Positions 7,728 to 13,899 of a stretch of DNA of 64,000 nucleotides are shown one piece after another; the stretch's first letter is position 1, and every line of letters begins with the position of its first letter. The stretch spans positions 1 through 64,000 of the forward strand of contig CAYZAK010000003.1 of NCBI GenBank assembly GCA_964476445.1, in the 5' to 3' direction. Source of the DNA: CAYZAK01 sp964476445. GTDB lineage: Bacteria; CG03; SLGR01; JAGXOG01. Both the position numbers and the translations under genes were made by a program. A model generated the notes under the pieces. It did not search any database. It had not been told where the DNA came from and was given only the letters and a program-made list of their open reading frames with translations.

Positions 7728-9053
7728 ATGGAAAAAGAAACGATTTTACAAAAAGTTAAAGAGGCCGGTGTAGTCGGGGCCGGCGGCGCGGGTTTTCCGG
7801 CTCAGGTTAAAATATCAGCCGATGCAGATGTGGTTATTGCCAACGGTGCAGAATGCGAGCCTCTTCTTTCCACGGATAGATTTTTAATGGAACAAAGGGC
7901 AGCTGAAATTGTAGAGGGTTTAAGATTAATTAAGCAGACCACCGGAGCTAAGGACCTTTATATAGCTTTAAAAGCTAAATATAAAAAAGCAATTGCCGTT
8001 TTTGATAAAATACTGGGAGCCAGTTCGGATATAGAACTGTATAAGTTGGACAACTACTATCCGGCCGGCGATGAATTTGAACTTGTTTACAATATAACCG
8101 GAAATTCTATTCCCGAAAACGGCTTGCCTCTGGATGTGGGAGCGGTCGTTACAAATGTAAATACCATATTAAATATTAAAAGAGCGGTTAAAGATAGTAA
8201 GCCGGTAACTACCCGGTGGGTTACGGTAGCCGGCGCATTAGATGAACCTTATATGGCCGAAGTTCCGGTGGGAATAAATGCCGGGGAGCTGGTCCGGAGA
8301 GCAAAACCTTCTGTGGAAGATTATATTATCGTAGGAGGAGGCCCAATGACCGGGTCTGTGGTAGATGAAAATTATATTATAGACAAACGGGACGGGGGAA
8401 TTGTAGTTCTTCCCGTGGATAATCCGGCGGCAATTAAAAAATCAAGAACTGTTCATTCTAATGAAAAAAGGGGAAAATCAATGTGCGATCAGTGTTTTGA
8501 CTGCAGTATTGTCTGCCCCCGAAATTTATTGGGGCATGACCTTTCCCCGCATATAATGATGAGAAATCTTTTTATAGCCCCGGAAAACTCTTCAGTTCAT
8601 TTGACCAACGCCTATCTTTGTTGTGAATGCGGGTTATGCGACATGTTTGCCTGTCCGCTGGATCTTTCTCCCCGCCAGATGCTCTTACAGGCCCAGGAAA
8701 CTCTCCAGAAAAAAGGGGTGGCAAACCCCCATAACCGAAAAGATCTTAAAGTACATCCGGAGAGGATTTTCAGAAGGGTAAATACCGACCGGTTAGTTAA
8801 AAGAATAGGTTTAGATAAATACGAAGGGCAGAAACTGGGGGTAAAATCCGTAAAAACCGATAAAGTTAAAATAGCTCTCTGTCAACATATAGGAGCTCCG
8901 GCCCGCCCGTTGGTAGACGAGGGAGAGCGGGTAACCGACGGGGATTTAATTGCCGGGATCCCTGAAGATACCCTGGGAGCGACGGTGCACGCCAGTATAG
9001 ACGGGAAGATAACAAAGATAACCGATAACAGTATTACTATAGCGGGAGGATGA
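7728..9053 (+). CDS. pduS: PduS-like RnfC-family NADH/flavin oxidoreductase
   Basis: 441 residues, related to PduS and RnfC. The N-terminal part has the glycine-rich GAGGAGFPAQVK loop (about 17-28) and NGAECEPLL (about 44-52), which bind NADH and FMN in RnfC-type proteins. Two 4Fe-4S motifs follow: C253/C256/C259/C263 (CDQCFDCSIVCP) and CCECGLCDMFACP (about 298-310). A C-terminal beta domain (about 380-441) resembles the barrel-sandwich part of RnfC. It probably reoxidises NADH from the aldehyde dehydrogenase and passes electrons to the Fe-S shell protein encoded next. The cobalamin-reductase role of PduS is unlikely, because no B12 enzyme is seen in this operon. Confidence 0.92.
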   Translation: MEKETILQKVKEAGVVGAGGAGFPAQVKISADADVVIANGAECEPLLSTDRFLMEQRAAEIVEGLRLIKQTTGAKDLYIALKAKYKKAIAVFDKILGASSDIELYKLDNYYPAGDEFELVYNITGNSIPENGLPLDVGAVVTNVNTILNIKRAVKDSKPVTTRWVTVAGALDEPYMAEVPVGINAGELVRRAKPSVEDYIIVGGGPMTGSVVDENYIIDKRDGGIVVLPVDNPAAIKKSRTVHSNEKRGKSMCDQCFDCSIVCPRNLLGHDLSPHIMMRNLFIAPENSSVHLTNAYLCCECGLCDMFACPLDLSPRQMLLQAQETLQKKGVANPHNRKDLKVHPERIFRRVNTDRLVKRIGLDKYEGQKLGVKSVKTDKVKIALCQHIGAPARPLVDEGERVTDGDLIAGIPEDTLGATVHASIDGKITKITDNSITIAGG

Positions 9054-9063
9054 GAGGAAAATT

Positions 9064-9612
9064 ATGAAGAATGCCATAGGTTTAATTGAACTTTGCAGTA
9101 TAGCAAAAGGTTTTGAAGTTACGGACAGTTTACTTAAAACCGCCGGAAGTGATCTGGTGGAGGCTCATTCTGTCTGTCCAGGAAAGTTTATTGTTCTTAT
9201 AACCGGTCGGACAGCGGATGTGGAGAGTTCTCTGGACGCCGGTCTTCAGCTGGCTGAAGACGCTTTTGTGGATAAACTGATTATTCCTAATATTCACGAG
9301 CAACTGATACCCGCTATTAGAGGGATGAGCGATGTGGGTGAACTGAACTCTTTGGGTATTATAGAAACTTTTTCAGCTGCCTCTTCAATTATAGCGGCCG
9401 ACGCCGCGGCTAAAAAAGCAAATATAGATTTAATAGATGTTCGCCTGGCCAATGCCCTGGGCGGAAAAGCTTACATAACTCTGACCGGGGAAGTGGGAGC
9501 GGTCAGATCTTCGGTAAATGCCGGGTGTATGGCCATAAAAGAAGAAGGCATTTTAGTCAGGAGAGTGGTTATTCCCAGGCCCCATAAAGATATGGCCGGG
9601 AGTGTTTTATAA
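9064..9612 (+). CDS. pduT: BMC-T shell protein, PduT-like, probable Fe-S centre at the pore
   Basis: 182 residues with two fused BMC domains (about 3-90 and 95-180), forming trimers. It has the PduT signature SVCPGKF with Cys38 at the same position as the cysteine that holds a 4Fe-4S cluster at the trimer pore in PduT, plus IIPNIH and VVIPRPHKDM. It follows pduS by ten bases. PduS binds PduT in known systems, so the pair could carry electrons through the shell. The second domain shows the normal GLIE/GIIE start (LGIIETFSAA). Confidence 0.94.
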   Translation: MKNAIGLIELCSIAKGFEVTDSLLKTAGSDLVEAHSVCPGKFIVLITGRTADVESSLDAGLQLAEDAFVDKLIIPNIHEQLIPAIRGMSDVGELNSLGIIETFSAASSIIAADAAAKKANIDLIDVRLANALGGKAYITLTGEVGAVRSSVNAGCMAIKEEGILVRRVVIPRPHKDMAGSVL

Positions 9613-9640
9613 TAATAAAATATTAAGGGATATAATATAT

Positions 9641-10093
9641 ATGAATGAAATAATATTAGGATCCGATCACGGGGGGTTTGTTCTAAAAGAGGATTTAAAA
9701 AAATATCTTCAGAATAACGGTTACAATGTAGTGGATTTTGGGACATATTCCGAAGAATCCTGTGATTACCCCGATTATGCTCAGCTGGTAGCCCAGGCTA
9801 TATCCAGGGGGGAGTACGAGAAAGGGATACTTGTCGACGGCACGGGCGGCGGAGTATGTCTTACTGCAAATAAAGTAAAGGGGGTAAGAGCGGTAACTGC
9901 CTACAACAGACTGACCGGAGGATATGCAGCAGAACACGATGACTGCAATATATTATGCCTGGGAGGAAAGATGCTCGGCCCCTTATTGGCCAGGGACATA
10001 GTAGATGAATGGTTGAAAACTCCTTTTGGAGGAGGACGCCACGCCCGGAGACTGAACAAGATCAAAGACATAGAGGATAAATATTACAAATGA
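9641..10093 (+). CDS. RpiB-family protein lacking the catalytic cysteine
   Basis: 150 residues from the ATG at 9641 (AAGGGA upstream); the frame is open 13 codons further up. RpiB/LacAB fold: ILGSDHGGFVLK, DYPDYA, HDDCNILCLGGK with His99, and FGGGRHARR. At the active-site loop, where RpiB has the general-acid cysteine in CGTG, this protein has DGTG (Asp66), with a cysteine shifted to residue 73. A standard RpiB copy with Cys65 follows, overlapping by four bases (ATGA). The two may form a mixed complex like LacA/LacB, or this one may act on another sugar phosphate. The family is certain; activity is not. Confidence 0.88.
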   Translation: MNEIILGSDHGGFVLKEDLKKYLQNNGYNVVDFGTYSEESCDYPDYAQLVAQAISRGEYEKGILVDGTGGGVCLTANKVKGVRAVTAYNRLTGGYAAEHDDCNILCLGGKMLGPLLARDIVDEWLKTPFGGGRHARRLNKIKDIEDKYYK

Positions 10094-10539
10094 ATATAAT
10101 AATAGGATCCGATCACCGGGGGTTTAAGTTAAAGCAAAATTTAATAAAATATCTTTCCAAAAAAAAATATAGTGTTAAAGACGCAGGAACCGGTACTGAT
10201 AGTTCGGTGGATTATCCAAAATACGCCCTTAAAGTTGGTAAGAGCGTTGCCGGCACCGACTGTGATTTAGGGATAGCTGTCTGTGGTAGCGGTATAGGTA
10301 TATGTATAGCTGTAAATAAAGTTAACGGCGTCCGTGCGGGAACGGCCCGGAGCGTAAGCGACGCTGAAATGATGAGAAAACATAATAATGCCAATGTTGT
10401 GTGTATGGGAGCAGATGAGACTGATCTAGAGACAGCCAAAAACATTGTTGATAAATTTATAACTACGGATTTTGAAGGGGGAAGACACACAAGAAGGGTG
10501 AATTTAATAAAAAGGATAGAAAAAGATGAAAGCCGGTAA
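10090..10539 (+). CDS. rpiB: Ribose-5-phosphate isomerase B
   Basis: 149 residues with all RpiB landmarks: IIIGSDHRGFKLK, DYPKYA, the catalytic loop VCGSGIGI with Cys65, NKVNGVRAG, KHNNANVVCMGA, and FEGGRHTRR. Interconverts ribose-5-phosphate and ribulose-5-phosphate, and in the SPU-type setting links ribose from nucleosides to the pentose phosphate pathway (transketolase at 16589). It is translationally coupled to the cysteine-less paralogue upstream (ATGA overlap) and overlaps the next BMC-P gene by 14 bases. Related galactose-6-phosphate isomerases share this fold, so the exact sugar phosphate remains inferred. Confidence 0.9.
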   Translation: MNIIIGSDHRGFKLKQNLIKYLSKKKYSVKDAGTGTDSSVDYPKYALKVGKSVAGTDCDLGIAVCGSGIGICIAVNKVNGVRAGTARSVSDAEMMRKHNNANVVCMGADETDLETAKNIVDKFITTDFEGGRHTRRVNLIKRIEKDESR

Positions 10540-10831
10540 AATAATTGGCAGAGTAGTGGCTACCCAAAAATATAAGAATATGAAGGGTAAAAAAATTCTT
10601 ATGTTGAAACCCATGAGCTGGGAAAAGGTACATAAATCCTATCAGAACGGCAGAGAGGACAATGTCCGGGATGAAGGCAAATCTATACTGGCTCTGGATG
10701 CGGTTGGGGCTGGTTCTTCGGAATATGTATTTTACGTATCTTCCAAGGAAGCCTGCCAGGCTTTTGAGGATGTGGCTATCTGCAACCATGCAGTGGTTGG
10801 AATTATCGACGGCTTGCATATAGAACAATGA
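10526..10831 (+). CDS. BMC-P shell vertex protein 2 (EutN/CcmL)
   Basis: 101 residues: AGKIIGRVVATQKYKNMKGKK, then a family-typical LALDAVGAGSSEYVFYVSS and VVGIIDGL. About ten extra residues (KVHKSYQNGREDNVRDEGK) sit in the loop after the third strand, compared with the paralogue at 5971. It overlaps rpiB by 14 bases and the next BMC-P by four, so all are co-translated. Confidence 0.92.
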   Translation: MKAGKIIGRVVATQKYKNMKGKKILMLKPMSWEKVHKSYQNGREDNVRDEGKSILALDAVGAGSSEYVFYVSSKEACQAFEDVAICNHAVVGIIDGLHIEQ

Positions 10832-11121
10832 TTGTCGCAAAAGTTATAGGCAACGTCTGGGCTACCCGTAAACATTCTACGTTAAAAGGGAAAAAATTAC
10901 TTCTCATAAAACCGGTTGATGAAATGACCGGTAAGCCAAACGGGGAGACCCAGATGGCCATAGATTGCGTAGACGCCGGTCCCGGGGATACAGTGTTAGT
11001 GCTTGATGAAGGTTCTTCTTGCCGCCAGATACTGGGTTACGAGAGCGGGCCTACCCGCACAATAGTGGTGGGGGTAATAGATAATGTGTATAAGGAAAAT
11101 AAATTTAAAAAGTATCATTAA
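10828..11121 (+). CDS. BMC-P shell vertex protein 3 (EutN/CcmL)
   Basis: 97 residues: VAKVIGNVWATRKHSTLKGKK, AIDCVDAGPGDTVLVLDEGSS and VVGVIDNV, the standard pentamer-protein pattern (closest in look to CcmL/EutN with the DxVxAGxGDxVLV motif). Coupled to BMC-P 2 by an ATGA overlap. Three vertex proteins in one locus suggest either mixed vertices or vertices that dock different cargo. Confidence 0.94.
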   Translation: MIVAKVIGNVWATRKHSTLKGKKLLLIKPVDEMTGKPNGETQMAIDCVDAGPGDTVLVLDEGSSCRQILGYESGPTRTIVVGVIDNVYKENKFKKYH

Positions 11122-11159
11122 AGTAAAACAGTAATTTTATATAATAAGGAGGAGATAAA

Positions 11160-12593
11160 GTGGAAGAAAGTTTAATACAGAAGATAACTAACGAGACAAT
11201 GAACAGAATAAAATCCAAAAAAGGGGGTAAACGGGAGATGCTGCTTATTTTTATGGGGGGGGACAGAGAGGTGGACACTGCCTTGAATCAGGTCCGGTCT
11301 CTTAAAGAGCTGGGAGTTAATATGTCAGCCTATCTTACCGGTGCCGCCCAAAAAATTATAGGACAACAGAAAATTTTAGATAGCGGAGTGGATAGGATTA
11401 TAACTGACCGTGAAATTTGGAATCGCTCTATTTTAGACCGGGTTGACGGGATAATTGTTCCTGTGCTCACAATGAACGGGGCCTCAAAAGTATCCAATAT
11501 GATCGCCGACAATCCGGCGACCAATATAATATTGCTGGCTCTAAAACATGAACGTAAAGTATTGATGGCCCGGGATTCAATTATCTGCTGCGGCGGCCCG
11601 GAACCTAAAGCCACCTCATTTTTTATGAGACAGGTTAATCAGATGGTAAATACTATTAAAAATTTAGGCGCTGATGTAACCGTGGCCAAGAACTTGTCCC
11701 GCCGTGCGACGGAGCTTTTTAACATGGATAAAAAAGTAAGTACGTCAGAAGTTTCGGGGATTTCGGGCTCCAGCGCATCTTTTTCTTCGGGAAATTCGCC
11801 CTGCGACGGAGATGTTGACGCCTGTGCTGAATGCGGTTTGTGCGTGGTCAACCGGGAAGACGAAGTAAGAAACATTGTTAATGCCGGAGCTACAAGAATT
11901 TCCGCCAAACAGGTGGGTAATAATGTATCTCGGGATATTGCCGGTCTGATAGATCACACCGATCTTAATGCCGACTCGACAGATAAACAGATTGGGGAGT
12001 TATGCGAAGAAGCTAAAAAGTATAATTTTGCCACTGTCTGTATAAACCCCACAAATGTAAAGCTGGCCAGTCAGCTGTTAAAGGGTACAAAGGTAGGGGT
12101 TACCACGGTAATAGGATTTCCTTTGGGAGCCACCACCCCTACAGTTAAAGCTATTGAGGCCAGGGATGCTATTGCCAACGGAGCCGATGAAATCGATATG
12201 GTTATGAACGTTGGAGCGTTAAAGAGCGGAAACTACAGACTAGTGGAAGATGATATTAAAGCGGTAAGAGACGCTACCGTAGGAAAAGTACTGAAAGTTA
12301 TACTGGAGACGGCTTTGCTGGATAAGGAACAGATCAGAAAAGCCAGTCAGCTGGCCAAATCCGCGGGCGCGGATTTTGTCAAAACTTCAACCGGATTCGG
12401 TCCGGGAGGAGCAAAAGAAGAAGATGTAAGTGTTATGCGTGAAACAGTGGGCAAATCCATGGGAGTAAAAGCTTCAGGGGGGATACACTCCCAGGAAGAA
12501 GCTCAGGGCATGGTAGATGCCGGCGCGTCCCGTATAGGAGCCTCGGCATCAGTGGCCATAGTAACCGGTACAGAATCGGACAGCGCATATTAA
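11160..12593 (+). CDS. deoC: Flavoprotein-like domain fused to deoxyribose-5-phosphate aldolase (DERA)
   Basis: 477 residues, GTG start behind AAGGAGGAG. The C-terminal part (about 255-470) is DERA: DHTDLNAD, EIDMVMNVG with Asp346, the Schiff-base lysine K408 in VKTSTGFGPGG, and K437 in VKASGG. It splits 2-deoxyribose-5-phosphate into acetaldehyde and glyceraldehyde-3-phosphate. Single-domain DERA is about 220-260 residues. The extra N-terminal part holds an amphipathic helix (2-20, possible encapsulation peptide), a Rossmann-like domain (about 26-180, IIVPVLTMNGASK and CCGGPEPK) resembling flavoprotein decarboxylase-like domains, and a four-cysteine cluster (C215, C222, C225, C228; ACAECGLC) that could bind Fe-S or zinc. 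It is the signature enzyme of this BMC. The DERA function is firm; the role of the N-terminal half is unknown. Confidence 0.93.
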   Translation: MEESLIQKITNETMNRIKSKKGGKREMLLIFMGGDREVDTALNQVRSLKELGVNMSAYLTGAAQKIIGQQKILDSGVDRIITDREIWNRSILDRVDGIIVPVLTMNGASKVSNMIADNPATNIILLALKHERKVLMARDSIICCGGPEPKATSFFMRQVNQMVNTIKNLGADVTVAKNLSRRATELFNMDKKVSTSEVSGISGSSASFSSGNSPCDGDVDACAECGLCVVNREDEVRNIVNAGATRISAKQVGNNVSRDIAGLIDHTDLNADSTDKQIGELCEEAKKYNFATVCINPTNVKLASQLLKGTKVGVTTVIGFPLGATTPTVKAIEARDAIANGADEIDMVMNVGALKSGNYRLVEDDIKAVRDATVGKVLKVILETALLDKEQIRKASQLAKSAGADFVKTSTGFGPGGAKEEDVSVMRETVGKSMGVKASGGIHSQEEAQGMVDAGASRIGASASVAIVTGTESDSAY

Positions 12594-12624
12594 AAAGAAC
12601 AATAAGAATAAGGAGGAATAAAGA

Positions 12625-12912
12625 ATGGCAGATTCAAAACTTGCTTTAGGAATGATTGAGACAATAGGGTTAGTGGGAATGATAGAGGCATCAGATGCCA
12701 TGGTTAAGGCGGCTAAGGTAGAACTGGCCGGTTATGAAAAGATAGGGCACGGATACGTTACTACCATGGTAAGAGGTGAAGTGGGCGCGGTTAGAGCTGC
12801 GGTCGAAGCCGGGTCTCAGGCAGCTCAGAAAGTTGGCGAACTGGTCAGCGTACACGTAATACCCAGACCTCACGGCGATCTTGAACGGATTATCCCCCAG
12901 GATAATAAATAA
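12625..12912 (+). CDS. BMC-H shell hexamer protein 3
   Basis: 95 residues, single BMC domain: LALGMIETIGLVGMIEASDAM, pore loop KIGHG, VTTMVRGEVGAVRAAVEAG, SVHVIPRPHGDLE. It is the most canonical of the three BMC-H copies (PduA/PduJ-like GEVGAV segment) but has a histidine in the pore loop. Strong ribosome site (AAGGAGGAA). It is likely the most abundant hexamer, though that is inference. Confidence 0.96.
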   Translation: MADSKLALGMIETIGLVGMIEASDAMVKAAKVELAGYEKIGHGYVTTMVRGEVGAVRAAVEAGSQAAQKVGELVSVHVIPRPHGDLERIIPQDNK

Positions 12913-13001
12913 AAGGAAAAAAAGTTAAACCGGCTTTACTTTAAGAAGTTTCCTAAGGAAGCCTGCGATAAATTATATTTGTTTAAAATAAATAAGTTTA
13001 T

Positions 13002-13286
13002 ATGTATAAATTAATTTCTGATACACTAGTAGATATATTGACAGAAAGTCAGATTTCTTCCCGTAAAGAAGAAAAGGGTAACTATAAAAGGGGAGCTCTT
13101 TTAGAAAAGAAGTATATAAACAGCAGGACTACTTTAAAGAATAAAAAGCCGTTAATTACTAAAAGAACAATTGAAGATAAGATTAATCAGGGAGTAAATA
13201 AATTAAAGGTTCCGTCTCAGGCAGTAATTACGCCTTTGGCCCGGTTACTTATAGAGGAGGGGCGGATAGAGATTATTGAAGAATAA
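13002..13286 (+). CDS. Small BMC-associated protein with the ITPLAR motif
   Basis: 94 residues, basic N-terminal two thirds, then a C-terminal segment (about 52-94): LITKRTIEDKINQG, a short linker, SQAVITPLARLLIEEGRIEI. The last 25 residues are very like residues 23-48 of the extended TIM. Similar 'TPxA..-x-I' segments occur at the start of EutT-like and other BMC-associated proteins. I do not recognise a catalytic domain, so it may be an adaptor or a remnant of a larger BMC protein. No clear ribosome site precedes the ATG. It overlaps the next gene's start by 11 bases. Confidence 0.7.
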   Translation: MYKLISDTLVDILTESQISSRKEEKGNYKRGALLEKKYINSRTTLKNKKPLITKRTIEDKINQGVNKLKVPSQAVITPLARLLIEEGRIEIIEE

Positions 13287-13848
13287 TTTTGTTAATAGTA
13301 CTGTAAAAGAGTATTTAAATCAGGTGGGATCCAAACATTGTACGCCCGGTGGGGGGAATGTGCTGGGGCTGGTAAACTCTCTTGCCTGCGGATTAGTTTT
13401 AATGGCAGCAAGAATTAAAGGACATAAAGAACTGGCAAAAAGGTTACTACACCTCAAAAAACTCTCTATTAAAACAGCTCAAATGGACAGTTTTAAGTTT
13501 GAAAAAGTAATGCAGGCCTACAGAAAAAAAGATCAGGCGAAACTGCCGGAAGCCTTAAAAGCAGCAGCCGGAGTATCGCTGGATACAGCTGGACATTCAA
13601 TGGCCCTTTTAAAGTTAATTAATAATCTGGATTTATCAGAATTTACAAATATTTTGCCTGATATTATTATTGCCGTTGAACTGGCTGGAGTATGTATAAA
13701 GGGAAGTTTGTGTAACTGTAAAACAAATTTAACTATGCTGGACAAACCGGAAATAACCGGTAATTTACAAAAACAAGTTAAAACTATTGAGGGAAACTTT
13801 GAAAATATCAGGGCAACTTTAGAAAAAAACAAATTTTTAGATTTATAA
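13276..13848 (+). CDS. FTCD_C / cyclodeaminase-family protein
   Basis: About 190 residues, all-helical, matching the formiminotransferase-cyclodeaminase C-terminal family (FchA and FTCD): the motif CTPGGGNVLGLVNSLACGLV (about 22-41) corresponds to the PTPGGGS..A folate-binding loop. Members act as methenyl-THF cyclohydrolase or formimino-THF cyclodeaminase. The start appears to be TTG (13276) behind GAGGAGGGG, overlapping the previous gene. In purine-fermenting anaerobes formimino-THF is made from purine carbon, which would fit the catabolic genes elsewhere in the window, but no formiminotransferase is seen here. Some BMC loci also carry such a protein with unknown role. Confidence 0.72.
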   Translation: MKNNFVNSTVKEYLNQVGSKHCTPGGGNVLGLVNSLACGLVLMAARIKGHKELAKRLLHLKKLSIKTAQMDSFKFEKVMQAYRKKDQAKLPEALKAAAGVSLDTAGHSMALLKLINNLDLSEFTNILPDIIIAVELAGVCIKGSLCNCKTNLTMLDKPEITGNLQKQVKTIEGNFENIRATLEKNKFLDL

Positions 13849-13899
13849 TATAACGTCCAGGGTTAACGAGTAATATAAAAAAATATTTGGGTAATATAA

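Noticed and set aside
7728..9053. RnfC subunit of a membrane Rnf complex
   Set aside because: Position between the aldehyde dehydrogenase and PduT and its size fit PduS; the Rnf-like operon is elsewhere.
10463..10840. 125-codon minus-strand frame across rpiB and BMC-P genes
   Set aside because: It overlaps three well-supported genes and has no recognisable features.
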